DNA of 64,000 nucleotides from an uncultured Roseicyclus sp. (GTDB lineage: Bacteria; Pseudomonadota; Alphaproteobacteria; Rhodobacterales; Rhodobacteraceae): the NCBI GenBank assembly GCA_937139335.1, contig CAKZPN010000055.1, forward strand, positions 46,174 through 110,173, read 5' to 3'. Below are positions 37,443 through 48,273 of this stretch, piece by piece. A program made the translations under genes and the position numbers. Each line of letters begins with the position of its first letter. The stretch's first letter is position 1. Under the pieces are notes generated by a model, which saw nothing but the letters and a program-made list of their open reading frames with translations, was not told the origin of the DNA and ran no database searches.

Positions 37443-37496
37443 GGTGGGCAATATTGCCCACCTGCGCGGACACCGTGGGCAGATTGCCCACCCTAC
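37439..37496. repeat. Inverted-repeat element carrying the stop codons of both flanking genes
   Basis: Outer arms GTAGGGTGGGCAAT (37439-37452) and ATTGCCCACCCTAC (37483-37496) are perfect inverted repeats. Inside lie a further TGCCCAC at the left and GTGGGCA at the right, so two small palindromes sit within a large one. The left arm contains the TAG of the GGCT-like gene (37440-37442). The right arm contains, on the other strand, the TAG of gltX (37493-37495). It probably works as a bidirectional terminator. A half copy lies at 32077. Confidence 0.85.
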
Positions 37497-38818
37497 AGCG
37501 TCGGTTTCTTCTGCAACAACCGCATCACGTCGGCCATTTCCGGTCCCCGCTCGCGCCCGGTGACGGCCTTGCGGAGCGGCATGAAGAGCGCCTTGCCCTT
37601 GCGGCCGGTCGCCTCTTTCACTGCGTTGGTCCAGGTGGACCAGGTGTCGCCGTCATAGGGCGGCTCGGGCAGCAGACCGAAGGCCTCCGCGACGAATTCG
37701 CGATCCTCGTCCTCCACCAGCGCAACACCGCCGTCGCGGAAAAGCGCCCACCAGTCGGGCAGCTCGGCCTTGGTGGTGATGTTGGCGCGCGCGACCTCCC
37801 AGAAATCCGGGGCGATCGCCTCCGGCACGCCCAGCGCCGCGATTTCCTCGGTCATCGCCTCGTAGGGGCGTTCGTGCAGCACGCGCGCGGTGAGCGGGAA
37901 CAGGTCGTCCTCGTCGAACTTCGTCGGCGCCGATCCGAATTGCGACAGGTCGAAGCCGTCGGCCAGTTCGTCGATTGAACTGGCCAGCACCACCGGCTGC
38001 GACGACCCGATCCGCGCCATCAGGCTCAGCAGCGCCATCGGCTCCACCCCGGCCGCGCGGAGGTCGCGGAGCGAGAGCGCGCCGAGACGCTTCGACAGCG
38101 CCTCGCCCTGCGGGCCGGTCAGCAGCGAATGGTGCGCGAAGGCCGGGTGGCCGTGGCCCAGCGCCGCCATGATCTGGATCTGCGTCGCGGTGTTGGTGAC
38201 ATGGTCCGAACCGCGCACGACATGGGTGATGCCCATGTCGACATCATCGACCACCGAGGCGAGCGTGTAGAGCACCTGACCGTCGGCGCGGATCAGCACC
38301 GGGTCGGAAACCGAACCGGCGTCGATGGAGAGCGGGCCGAGAATGCCGTCCTCCCACTCGATCCGTTCCTGGTCGAGCAGGAAGCGCCAGACGCCGTCGC
38401 CGCGCTCGGCCCTGAGCGCCGTGCGCTCGCCGTCCGACAGCTTCACCGCGGCGCGGTCGTAGACCGGGGGCAGGCCCATGTTCAGTTGCTTCTTGCGCTT
38501 CAGGTCCAGCTCGGTCGGGGTTTCCCAAGCCTCGTAGAAGCGACCCTTTTCGCGCAGCTCGTCCGCCGCGGCGGCGTAGCGGTCGAGCCGGTCCGACTGC
38601 CGCTCCAGCCGTTCCCAGGTCAGGCCCAGCCATTCGAGGTCGTGCTGGATCGCATCCGCGTATTCCTGCTTCGAGCGTTCCGGATCGGTGTCATCGAGGC
38701 GCAGGATGAACTGGCCGCCCGCCTTCTTCGCGATCAGGTGATTGAACAGCGCCGTGCGCAGGTTGCCGACGTGGATGTATCCGGTGGGCGAGGGCGCGAA
38801 GCGGGTGGTGACGGTCAT
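37493..38818 (-). CDS. gltX: Glutamate--tRNA ligase
   Basis: Class I synthetase that charges tRNA-Glu (and possibly tRNA-Gln if a transamidation route is used). Length is 441 residues. The HIGH-type motif is in FAPSPTGYIHVGNLRTALFN at residues 5-24, RLDDTDPERS follows, and the KMSKS-type motif is EALSKRLG. At 441 residues it fits the shorter of the two GltX forms often found in Rhodobacterales. ATG 38818 was chosen because the catalytic fold starts MTVTTRFAPSP. Its stop codon lies in the adjacent inverted repeat. Confidence 0.95.
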   Translation of the reverse strand: MTVTTRFAPSPTGYIHVGNLRTALFNHLIAKKAGGQFILRLDDTDPERSKQEYADAIQHDLEWLGLTWERLERQSDRLDRYAAAADELREKGRFYEAWETPTELDLKRKKQLNMGLPPVYDRAAVKLSDGERTALRAERGDGVWRFLLDQERIEWEDGILGPLSIDAGSVSDPVLIRADGQVLYTLASVVDDVDMGITHVVRGSDHVTNTATQIQIMAALGHGHPAFAHHSLLTGPQGEALSKRLGALSLRDLRAAGVEPMALLSLMARIGSSQPVVLASSIDELADGFDLSQFGSAPTKFDEDDLFPLTARVLHERPYEAMTEEIAALGVPEAIAPDFWEVARANITTKAELPDWWALFRDGGVALVEDEDREFVAEAFGLLPEPPYDGDTWSTWTNAVKEATGRKGKALFMPLRKAVTGRERGPEMADVMRLLQKKPTL

Positions 38819-38885
38819 GGCATGGCCTTTGGACGGGGTGCGGCGTGGTCTTTCAGATCGGTACGGAATTGTCCATATCAGGGGG

Positions 38886-39302
38886 ATGACAGACGCACCC
38901 GAAATCGCCGCCCTGACCGCCCCCGACCTCGACGCCTTCGAGGCGCTGGCGGAGGCTGCCTTGACCGCCATCCCCGAGCCCTACCGCGCGGCGGCGCGTC
39001 AGGTCGCGGTCCGGGTGGAGGATTTCGCGCCGCCCGACCTGCTGGCCGAGATGGAGATGGAGGATGCCTTCGAGCTGACGGGCCTCTACGACGGCATCCC
39101 GCTGACCGAGAAATCGGTGATGGACCAGCCGATGGGCCCCGACACGATCTGGCTCTTCCGCCGCCCGATCCTGGACGAATGGGCCGACCGGGGCAATGTC
39201 ACGCTGGGCGAGATGGTGAGCCACGTGCTGGTGCACGAGCTGGCGCATCACTTCGGCTGGTCGGACGACGACATCGCCCATATCGACCCGTGGTGGGAGT
39301 GA
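38886..39302 (+). CDS. Minimal-zincin metallopeptidase family protein
   Basis: Protein of 138 residues of the Zincin_1 family. The zinc motif HELAHHFGWSDDDI (HExxH with a downstream Asp) lies near residue 118, and LPDLLAEM-like and ELTGLYDGIPLTEKSV blocks precede it as in the family. AGGGGG directly precedes ATG 38886. Substrate unknown; cytoplasmic. Divergent from gltX. Confidence 0.87.
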   Translation: MTDAPEIAALTAPDLDAFEALAEAALTAIPEPYRAAARQVAVRVEDFAPPDLLAEMEMEDAFELTGLYDGIPLTEKSVMDQPMGPDTIWLFRRPILDEWADRGNVTLGEMVSHVLVHELAHHFGWSDDDIAHIDPWWE

Positions 39303-39400
39303 CCGGACCGGCGGCAGGCACCGGCTCACGCAGGCGTGAAGGTACTTGGGCCGCCATCGCCCTACCCTAGCGTAACCTTGCAACAGGGAGACCACCTGCC

Positions 39401-40324
39401 ATGACCAATCTCAGCCGCCGGACACTTCTGACCACGGGCGCCGCCCTGCCCTTCGCCGGGCTGCTCACAGGCGCGGCCCGCGCCGAGGCGCCGATGATGG
39501 GCGCCAGCTTCGCCCGCCACCGCCGCTTCATGATAGGCGATTTCGAGGTGACGACGATCCTTGCCGGCACCACGCCGCGCCAAGAGCCGCAGGGCATCTT
39601 CGGCATGAACGTCTCGCCCGAGACCTTCGCCGAGGTCAGCCGCGACAACTTCCTCTCGACCGAGGTGTCGCAGTTCTTCTTCACGCCGACGGTGGTGAAC
39701 ACCGGCTCCGAGCTGGTGCTGTTCGACACCGGGCTGAACGGGCCGGACACGACCGCCGCGCTGGAAAGTGCCGGCTACAGCGCCGACCAGATCGACGTCG
39801 TGGTGCTGACCCACATGCACGGGGACCACATCGGCGGCATGATGACGAACGGCGCGCCGACCTTCGGCAATGCCCGCTACGTTACCGGGCAGGCGGAATA
39901 CGACCACTGGGCCGCGCAGGGCAACGAGGGGTTCGACGCCAATGTGCGTCCGATGGCCGACCGGATGACCTTTCTGGGCGATGGCGACGATGCGGTTCCG
40001 GGCATCACCGGCATGGCCGCGCCGGGGCACACGCCGGGCCACATGGTCTACCGTCTCGACAGCGCGGGTGCGGGCCTCGTGATCTTCGCCGATCTTGCCA
40101 ACCATCCGGTCTGGTCGCTAGCCCGCCCCGATTGGGAGGTCCGCTTCGACGCCGACAAGGCGCGGGCCGCCGAAAGCCGCCGCAACATCCTGGGCATGAT
40201 CGCCGCCGACCGCATCCCGGCGATCGGCTACCACATGCCGTTCCCGGCGGTGGGTTTTGTCGACACCGGCACCGACGGGGCCGAGTTCCGCTGGGTGCCG
40301 GCGGCCGGTCAGCTGATGGGCTAG
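39401..40324 (+). CDS. MBL-fold metallo-hydrolase with twin-arginine leader
   Basis: Exported zinc hydrolase-like protein of 307 residues. The leader SRRTLLTTGAALPFAGLLTG is a Tat-type signal (S-R-R-x-L-L), with a cut near ARA-E. Metal motif THMHGDHIGG (HxHxDH) is near residue 138, GHTPGHMVY and FADLANHP follow, and a C-terminal GYHMPFP supplies the last His. It resembles lactonase/arylsulfatase-like MBL enzymes of proteobacteria. The reaction cannot be told from sequence. Ribosome site GGGAG lies about 10 bases upstream. Confidence 0.9.
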   Translation: MTNLSRRTLLTTGAALPFAGLLTGAARAEAPMMGASFARHRRFMIGDFEVTTILAGTTPRQEPQGIFGMNVSPETFAEVSRDNFLSTEVSQFFFTPTVVNTGSELVLFDTGLNGPDTTAALESAGYSADQIDVVVLTHMHGDHIGGMMTNGAPTFGNARYVTGQAEYDHWAAQGNEGFDANVRPMADRMTFLGDGDDAVPGITGMAAPGHTPGHMVYRLDSAGAGLVIFADLANHPVWSLARPDWEVRFDADKARAAESRRNILGMIAADRIPAIGYHMPFPAVGFVDTGTDGAEFRWVPAAGQLMG

Positions 40325-40326
40325 GG

Positions 40327-40761
40327 TCAGGTGGGCTCGACAGGCCAGCGCCTGTTGAGGTCGTCGAGCCCCGCCCGCACGAGATCGGCAAGGGCGGACA
40401 TGTCGATGTCTGCCAGCTTGTTCACGTAGAGGCAGGATTTGCCGAGCTTGTGCTTGCCGAGCCGGTCGAGGATTGCGCCGAAATCGGCGAAACCGGGCAG
40501 GATATAGATCGAGAGGCTCGCCTTGCGCGGCGAAAACCCGGTCGCGAGGAAGCCATCCTCGCGACCGCTGGCGTAACTGTAGTGGTACTGTCCGTAACCG
40601 ACCAGGCTCGGCCCCCACATCCGGGGCTGCCAGCCCGTCACCTTGCGGAAGAAGGCGTCCAGCGCCAGTGCATCGGCGCGGCGCTGGGAATGCTCGACCG
40701 ACCGCAGGAAAGCGGTCACGTCGGCATCGGTGGCCTGGGTCTTGTTCGGGTCTCGGGGCAT
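40327..40761 (-). CDS. DUF1801 domain-containing protein
   Basis: Protein of 144 residues with one DUF1801 (YdhG-like) domain: AFFRKVTGWQPRMWGPSLVGYGQYHYSY appears as separate conserved pieces (PRMWGPSLVGYG, then SPRKASLSIYILPG), and the end is LGKSCLYVNKLADID. Family function is not established. It ends 2 bases from the convergent MBL gene stop and is followed upstream by wrbA on the same strand. Confidence 0.85.
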   Translation of the reverse strand: MPRDPNKTQATDADVTAFLRSVEHSQRRADALALDAFFRKVTGWQPRMWGPSLVGYGQYHYSYASGREDGFLATGFSPRKASLSIYILPGFADFGAILDRLGKHKLGKSCLYVNKLADIDMSALADLVRAGLDDLNRRWPVEPT

Positions 40762-40796
40762 CGCGCGTTCCTTCGACGCCCCGAGACTAGCAGCGT

Positions 40797-41387
40797 TCAG
40801 GCGAGCTTGTCAGCGTAGGTCACAAGTCGCGTCGCCTGATGCTTGATCGCGGCGGTGACTTCGTCGGTGATCTTGCCGGCCTGCGCGACGGTGCCGTAGG
40901 GGTTGCCGCCGGCGGCGAAGATCGACTGGTCGGTATAGCCCGGCGGCACGATGATCGAGCCCCAGTGCATGAAGGTCGTGTAGAGACCCATCAGCGTCGT
41001 CTCCATGCCGCCATGCACGTTCCCTGCCGAGGTCATGGCGCTGACCGGCTTGTTGGCCAGCTTGCCCTCGCCCCAGAGGCCGCCGAGCGTGTCGATGAAG
41101 GCGCGCATCTGGCTGGCGACGGTGCCGAAGCGGGTGGGGGCGGAGAAGAGATAGGCGTTGGCCCATTCCATGTCGGCGGGCGTCGCCTCGGGGACGTTGG
41201 CGGATTTCTCGGCCTGCGCGGCCCAGGCGTCCTGACCGGCGACGACATCGGCCGGCGCGGTTTCCCTGACGCGCAGGACGCGCACCTCGGCGCCGGCGGC
41301 GCGGGCCGCTTCGGCAGCGATTTCAGCCATTTGGTGGTTGGTGCCGTAGGTCGAATAGTAGATGATGGCGAGCTTGACGTTGGACAT
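40797..41387 (-). CDS. wrbA: NAD(P)H:quinone oxidoreductase type IV
   Basis: FMN-dependent two-electron quinone reductase of the flavodoxin-like WrbA family, 196 residues. The FMN phosphate loop is [15 protein letters not shown] at 9-23. The further FMN contacts are [17 protein letters not shown] and [20 protein letters not shown]. The enzyme protects against redox-cycling quinones. ATG 41387 has GGGAG about 8 bases before it. It belongs to a run of redox-related genes up to 45.2 kb. Confidence 0.93.
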   Translation of the reverse strand: MSNVKLAIIYYSTYGTNHQMAEIAAEAARAAGAEVRVLRVRETAPADVVAGQDAWAAQAEKSANVPEATPADMEWANAYLFSAPTRFGTVASQMRAFIDTLGGLWGEGKLANKPVSAMTSAGNVHGGMETTLMGLYTTFMHWGSIIVPPGYTDQSIFAAGGNPYGTVAQAGKITDEVTAAIKHQATRLVTYADKLA

Positions 41388-41509
41388 GCGGGGAACTCCC
41401 TGATCGCGGATTGCGTGTGGACCAGACATGTTGCTGCAACGCAGCGCACACAATTCCGCGCTACCGCAAGCAACCTGTTCAGGGGCGCACAGGCCTGCCT
41501 GTTGCGGAG

Positions 41510-42061
41510 TCAGCGAAAGGGTGCGCCGTGGCACCAGACGGTGAGGGAGTGTCGTTCGCCAGCCGTCACAGGCGTCACCCGGTGCAGGACGAAGGCCGGG
41601 AACAGCGTCGCCGCGCCGCGCGCGCGGTCGGCGGTGACGGTATTCGCGCCCGGCATCAGCTCGAGGTCGCCGCCGCCGTAGGCGTCGGGTTCGGAAAGTT
41701 GCACGACGATCGTCAGCTTGCGCCGTTCCGCCAGCCGCCCCTCACCCACGTCGGAATGCCAGCCGAAATGCCCCTCCCGCTCGGCGCCGTAGCGGGCGAC
41801 CTGCGGGCTTTCGGCGAACTCGGTGATGTCGAAGTCGAAGACGTCGCGGTTGGCGTCGCGCACCAGCTCGATCATGCGATCCATGACCCAGCCGGTGCCG
41901 TCCACCTCGTCGAGCCAGACGAGATCGGCCCGGCGCAGATTGTGGTCGCGGGCCTGGCGCACGAGTTTCGCGTCGCGGGTAGGGGCGCTGGCGACAAGGT
42001 CGAGAAGGCGCGCGCAATCGGCACCCGAAAAGGCGTCGCTCACGGACTGGACGGCAATCAT
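41510..42061 (-). CDS. 2-oxoglutarate/Fe(II)-dependent oxygenase family protein
   Basis: Protein of 183 residues of the 2OG-Fe(II) oxygenase (prolyl 4-hydroxylase-like) fold. The iron ligands are visible as [11 protein letters not shown] (HxD) near residue 100 and [18 protein letters not shown], with His and then the 2-oxoglutarate Arg. [20 protein letters not shown] is the typical middle. ATG 42061 follows a GGAGAG site. Substrate unknown. It starts about 97 bases after the photolyase stop on the same strand and may belong to the same transcript. Confidence 0.87.
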   Translation of the reverse strand: MIAVQSVSDAFSGADCARLLDLVASAPTRDAKLVRQARDHNLRRADLVWLDEVDGTGWVMDRMIELVRDANRDVFDFDITEFAESPQVARYGAEREGHFGWHSDVGEGRLAERRKLTIVVQLSEPDAYGGGDLELMPGANTVTADRARGAATLFPAFVLHRVTPVTAGERHSLTVWCHGAPFR

Positions 42062-42157
42062 CTGCGGGCTCTCCGGAAAAGGGCACGCGCGGTCGTCGGG
42101 TCCGGCCGCCGTGCCTGACGCGCAGATGGGGCCGCGCGCACCGCCGGTCAAGCAAGA

Positions 42158-43687
42158 TCAGACGCGCTCGTTCCGGTCGAGACGGGCGAGGAAGGCCTCG
42201 GCGCTGTCCAGCGCGGCCTTCCGCTTGTCGTCGCCCATCCGATCCCAGGTACGATACATCTGCGCCATGCGCGGGTTCTTTCCGAACCGGGCGCTGTGGC
42301 GGTCGAGAAAGGCCCAGTAGAGGTAGTTGAACGGGCAGGCTTTCTCGCCGGATTTCTCGCGCACGTCGTAGGAGCAGTGGCTGCAGTAGTCGGACATCTT
42401 GTTGATGTAATTGCCGCCCGAGACGTAGGGTTTCGACCCCACGATGCCCCCGTCGGCGAACTGGCTCATGCCGATCACGTTGGGCGCCTCGACCCATTCA
42501 TAGGCGTCGGCGTAGACCTCCAGATACCATTCATGGACCTGGTGCGGGTCGATGCCCGCCAGCAGCGCGAAGTTGCCGGTAACCATCAGCCGCTGAATGT
42601 GGTGGGCATACGCCTCGTCGCGGGTCTGTTTCACGGTTCTGGCGATGCAGCGCATGTCGGTTTCAGCGGACCAGTAGAAGCCGGGCAGCTTGCGCCGGTG
42701 GTTCAACGCGTTGCGGCCGGTGTAGCCGGGACCTTCGCGAAAGTAGATGCCGCGCATGTATTCGCGCCAGCCGATGATCTGGCGGATGAAGCCCTCCACG
42801 GCGTTCAGGGGGGCTGCACCGGCCTTGTAGGCGGCTTCGGCGGCGTCGCAAATCTCGCGCCAATCCAGAAGGCCCGCGTTGAGGTAGACCGAGATGACGG
42901 CGTGGTAGAGGAAGCGGTTGCCGTCCAGCATCGCGTCCTGAAAATCGCCAAAGCGCGGCAGGGCGTGGGTGATGAAATGGGTCAGCGCCCGGCGGGCCTG
43001 CCCCTGATCGGTCGCGAACCAGAACGGGCGGAGGGTGCCGAAATTGTCGCCGAAGCGCGCCGCGACAAGGTCCAGAACCTCCTCCACCGTGTCGTCGGGG
43101 GTGAAGCGCATCGGGCCGTTGAAGGCCACATCGTCAGGCGCGGGCTTGCGGTTGTCGTGGTCGTAGTTCCACTTGCCGCCCGCAGGCTTGTCGCCATCCA
43201 TCAACAGGTCGGTCTTGCGTCGCATATCGCGGTAGAACCACTCCATCCGCAGCTCCTTGCGCCCGTCCGCCCAGGTCTCGAACTCGGCGTGAGAACACAG
43301 GAACCGGTCGTCGGGAAAGAGATGGACGGGGACCGGGCAGCCTTCCAGCGCGGCGATCAGGCGGAATTCTCCGGGTTCGGTGGCCAGCACCTCCTTGGCC
43401 CCGGCCTCGGAGGCGCGGCGGAGGAGTTCACCGGGGATGGAGTTACTATTGTCGGGATCGTCGAGACGCGTGTAGCACACGCTCCACCCCTCCCCTTCCA
43501 GCCGGGCGGCAAACTTGCGCATCGCGGCGAAGATGAAGGCGATCTTCTTGGGGTGGTGGGCGACGGAACTGGCCTCTGCCATCACCTCGGCCATGACGAC
43601 AGTATCGGTCTCGCGGTCGGCCTCACGCAGGGCCGACAGGCTCGCGGTCAACTGGTCGCCGAGAACGAGGACCAGCCGGCCTACCAC
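42158..43687 (-). CDS. FeS-type bacterial cryptochrome/photolyase ((6-4) photolyase PhrB/CryB family)
   Basis: FAD-containing light-dependent DNA repair or photoreceptor protein, 509 residues. Four cysteines match the [4Fe-4S] ligands of the FeS-BCP group: C347 (DMRCIA), C435 and C438 (YCSHC) and C451 (ACPFNYLYW). Their spacing is identical to that known for Agrobacterium PhrB. The AHHIQRLM histidines near 361-364 fit the (6-4) repair site. The N-terminal LVLVLGDQLT domain is of the lumazine-binding type. The start is GTG 43687, with AAGGAG 5-6 bases before it; it overlaps the TAG of the SDR gene by 7 bases, so the two are translationally coupled. Confidence 0.93.
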   Translation of the reverse strand: MVGRLVLVLGDQLTASLSALREADRETDTVVMAEVMAEASSVAHHPKKIAFIFAAMRKFAARLEGEGWSVCYTRLDDPDNSNSIPGELLRRASEAGAKEVLATEPGEFRLIAALEGCPVPVHLFPDDRFLCSHAEFETWADGRKELRMEWFYRDMRRKTDLLMDGDKPAGGKWNYDHDNRKPAPDDVAFNGPMRFTPDDTVEEVLDLVAARFGDNFGTLRPFWFATDQGQARRALTHFITHALPRFGDFQDAMLDGNRFLYHAVISVYLNAGLLDWREICDAAEAAYKAGAAPLNAVEGFIRQIIGWREYMRGIYFREGPGYTGRNALNHRRKLPGFYWSAETDMRCIARTVKQTRDEAYAHHIQRLMVTGNFALLAGIDPHQVHEWYLEVYADAYEWVEAPNVIGMSQFADGGIVGSKPYVSGGNYINKMSDYCSHCSYDVREKSGEKACPFNYLYWAFLDRHSARFGKNPRMAQMYRTWDRMGDDKRKAALDSAEAFLARLDRNERV

Positions 43688-44346
43688 GCGATCTCCTTGC
43701 CGGCATAATCGTAGAAGCCGCCGGATTGCGTGGGTGTCAGCCCCTCCATCACGTCGCAAAGGGCGCGCGCGGCGTCTTGCGGCGCGGTCTTGCCGTGGCT
43801 CGGGTCGTAGCCTTCGGTGAACGACGTGGCGACAGTGCCTGGGTGGAGTGCTGCGATGACGGCCTCGCGGTGCGAGCGGCCGATCTCGATCGCCGAGCCA
43901 TGCACGATCTGGTTCAGCGCCGCCTTGGAGGCGCGGTAGGAATACCAGCCGCCCATCTTGTTGTCGGTGATGGAGCCGACGCGGGCGGTGAGGATGCCGG
44001 TGACGGAACGGGATTTCCGCGGCAGGAGGCGCGGCATGTGCGTGAGCAGCTGCGCGACGCCGATGGTGTTCACGGCGAAGACGCGGGCCATGGCGGCGGG
44101 GTCGAGCGCCGCGAGCTGCTTTTCCGGCGCACCGCCCGGCGGGGCGAGGATGCCGATGGAGATGAAAACTGTCTGGAACGGCCCCTCCAGGGCGCCCATC
44201 ACCCGCGCGACGATCTCCGCGTCTGTCACGTCGAGCCCGTCGGCGGAACGCGACAGGGTCGTGACGCTCTGGCCGCGCGCGCGCAACTCATCGGCCACCG
44301 CCCGCCCGATGCCGCCTGAGGCGCCTATCACAAGTGCATTCGTCAT
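43681..44346 (-). CDS. Short-chain dehydrogenase/reductase
   Basis: NAD(P)-dependent oxidoreductase of 221 residues. Rossmann motif VIGASGGIGRAV is at residues 6-17. NTIGVAQ is the usual NNAG-like position. The catalytic set is Ser in TARVGSITDN and Tyr/Lys in YSYRASKAAL. The C-terminal FYDYAGKEIAW contains the ribosome site for the overlapping photolyase gene. Pairing with the photolyase recurs in Rhodobacterales as far as I recall. The substrate is unknown. Confidence 0.9.
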   Translation of the reverse strand: MTNALVIGASGGIGRAVADELRARGQSVTTLSRSADGLDVTDAEIVARVMGALEGPFQTVFISIGILAPPGGAPEKQLAALDPAAMARVFAVNTIGVAQLLTHMPRLLPRKSRSVTGILTARVGSITDNKMGGWYSYRASKAALNQIVHGSAIEIGRSHREAVIAALHPGTVATSFTEGYDPSHGKTAPQDAARALCDVMEGLTPTQSGGFYDYAGKEIAW

Positions 44347-44437
44347 GCCGGGCGAGCTAATCCGCGCGGCGCCTGCGTCCAGCCTGCGGAACCTTCCGGC
44401 GCAGGAATGTCGTTGACCCAGGGAAAGGAGGCCCGAC

Positions 44438-45175
44438 ATGGCACAGCAGGCAACGCTCTACCGGATGGTGATGGACGATCACCTCTGCCCCTTCGGATTG
44501 AAGGCGAAGCATCGGCTGGAGGCGGAGGGCTACGAGGTCGACGACCACTGGCTGACGACGCGGGAAGAAACCGACGCCTTCAGGGCGGAACATGGGGTCG
44601 AGACCACGCCGCAGGTCTGGATCGGTGACGAGCGGGTCGGCGGCTACGACGCGCTGCGCGGCTGGCTGGGCGACGATGTGAAGGGCGCGGACGACACCAG
44701 CTATCAACCCGTCATCGCGATCTTCTCGGTCGCGGCGCTGTTGGCGCTGGCGATCACGTGGGGGATGACGGGCGCCGTGGGGCTGCGGACGCTCGAGCTG
44801 TTCATCGCGCTCTCCATGGCGATCCTTGCAATCCAGAAGCTGCAGGATGTCGAAAGCTTCTCGACGATGTTCCTGAACTACGACCTGTTGGCGCGCAGAT
44901 GGGTGCCCTACGCGCGCATCTACCCCTTCGGCGAAGCGTTGGCGGGCGTGCTGATGGCGGGCGCGGTCCTGCCCTGGCTGTCGGGGCCGGTAGCGCTGGT
45001 CATCGGGACGATCGGCGCGGTGTCGGTCGCCAAGGCGGTCTACGTCGACAAGCGCGCGCTCAAATGCGCCTGCGTCGGCGGCGGGTCGAAGGTGCCGCTG
45101 GGGTTCGTGTCGCTGACCGAAAACCTGATGATGATGGTCATGGGCCTTTGGGTGCTGGGGAAGATGGCGGTGTGA
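44438..45175 (+). CDS. Glutaredoxin domain fused to a MauE-like membrane domain
   Basis: Protein of 245 residues in two parts. Residues 5-80 are a glutaredoxin-like fold with one active-site cysteine (C17 in CPFG), the cis-Pro at TTPQVWIG and the GGYDAL end. Residues 91-245 contain about four membrane helices of the MauE/DoxX type, with a second thiol pair C210-x-C212 (LKCACVGGG) before the last helix. This suggests transfer of electrons between cytoplasmic thiols and a membrane partner. Strong ribosome site AAAGGAGG. Divergent from the SDR-photolyase pair. Confidence 0.87.
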   Translation: MAQQATLYRMVMDDHLCPFGLKAKHRLEAEGYEVDDHWLTTREETDAFRAEHGVETTPQVWIGDERVGGYDALRGWLGDDVKGADDTSYQPVIAIFSVAALLALAITWGMTGAVGLRTLELFIALSMAILAIQKLQDVESFSTMFLNYDLLARRWVPYARIYPFGEALAGVLMAGAVLPWLSGPVALVIGTIGAVSVAKAVYVDKRALKCACVGGGSKVPLGFVSLTENLMMMVMGLWVLGKMAV

Positions 45176-45241
45176 CAGGTCATGGGTCTTGACCTTCATT
45201 TGGGGTTTTCAACCGCGCGCTATTCCGTATTGTCTGACGCC

Positions 45242-45328
45242 ATGACGACGCAGCGCCATATCACGACCCCTGCCGCCCCCCGGGCGCGGCCTGCCCTGCG
45301 CGACCTCCTGCTCCTTAGCCGCCTCTGA
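45242..45328 (+). CDS. leuL: leu operon leader peptide
   Basis: Frame of 28 codons: MTTQRHITTPAAPRARPAL followed by RDLLLLSRL and TGA. Four consecutive leucine codons lie near the end, followed by another two codons later, directly before a long hairpin and the leuA gene. This is the layout of an attenuation leader: ribosome stalling at the leucine codons when leucyl-tRNA is scarce would change the folding of the RNA behind. No clear ribosome site precedes it. Confidence 0.8.
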   Translation: MTTQRHITTPAAPRARPALRDLLLLSRL

Positions 45329-45358
45329 GCGTGCCTTTTCGGCGCGACCGCTCAGAGG
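45322..45358 (+). promoter_or_regulatory. Attenuator hairpin of the leuA leader
   Basis: CCTCTGAGCG at 45322-45331 pairs perfectly with CGCTCAGAGG at 45349-45358. The loop can form an inner TGCC/GGCG pairing. The left arm includes the leader stop codon, so a terminating ribosome would cover it. A competing pairing GGCGC (45341) with GCGCC (45366) is possible. No T-run follows, so termination may be Rho-dependent or act through leuA translation. Confidence 0.65.
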
Positions 45359-45404
45359 AGGGATAGCGCCGGAAGACACACCCAACACGCTAAGGACAGA
45401 CAAA

Positions 45405-46961
<1,557 letters not shown>

Positions 46962-46972
46962 GGCACATGTCC

Positions 46973-47010
46973 GAAAACTGCAGTTTTCCGCGAGGGTGAA
47001 CTGCAGTTTT
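46973..47010. repeat. Two copies of a GAAAACTGCAGTTTTC palindrome
   Basis: GAAAACTGCAGTTTTC (46973-46988) is a perfect 16-base palindrome, and GAACTGCAGTTTT repeats from 46998. Both lie just after the leuA stop (46961). Each can form a short hairpin ending in T, so together they may end leuA transcription. The rest of the gap to mreB shows no gene. Confidence 0.6.
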
Positions 47011-47190
47011 CCTCCCCGGTCATCTCGAGATTTCCGGCCGTCGTCCCGGCGGATTGGCGCTGACCTGTTTCGGAAGGGGGCCTTTACGCCCCGGAGCCCG
47101 AGGGACTATATGGCGTCGGTGGGGGCGCGACCAAGTCTTCTCTCGGAGACGGGGTGCGCGCCCTTTGGATTGTGGACGGGGACACAGTGA

Positions 47191-48228
<1,038 letters not shown>

Positions 48229-48244
48229 GACCTCCTTCCCATGC

Positions 48245-48264
48245 TCATCCGCGACCCCGGATGA
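48245..48264 (+). other. Short hairpin in the mreB-mreC gap
   Basis: TCATCCG, 6-base loop, CGGATGA: a 7-base stem ending just before the GAAGGAG ribosome site of mreC. It may tune the MreB to MreC ratio. Position is clear; function is inferred. Confidence 0.35.
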
Positions 48265-48273
48265 AGGAGCGAG

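Noticed and set aside
45189..45226. TTGACC with TATTCC as promoter of the leu leader
   Set aside because: The spacer is about 26 bases, too long for a sigma-70-type promoter; no convincing alternative pair was found.
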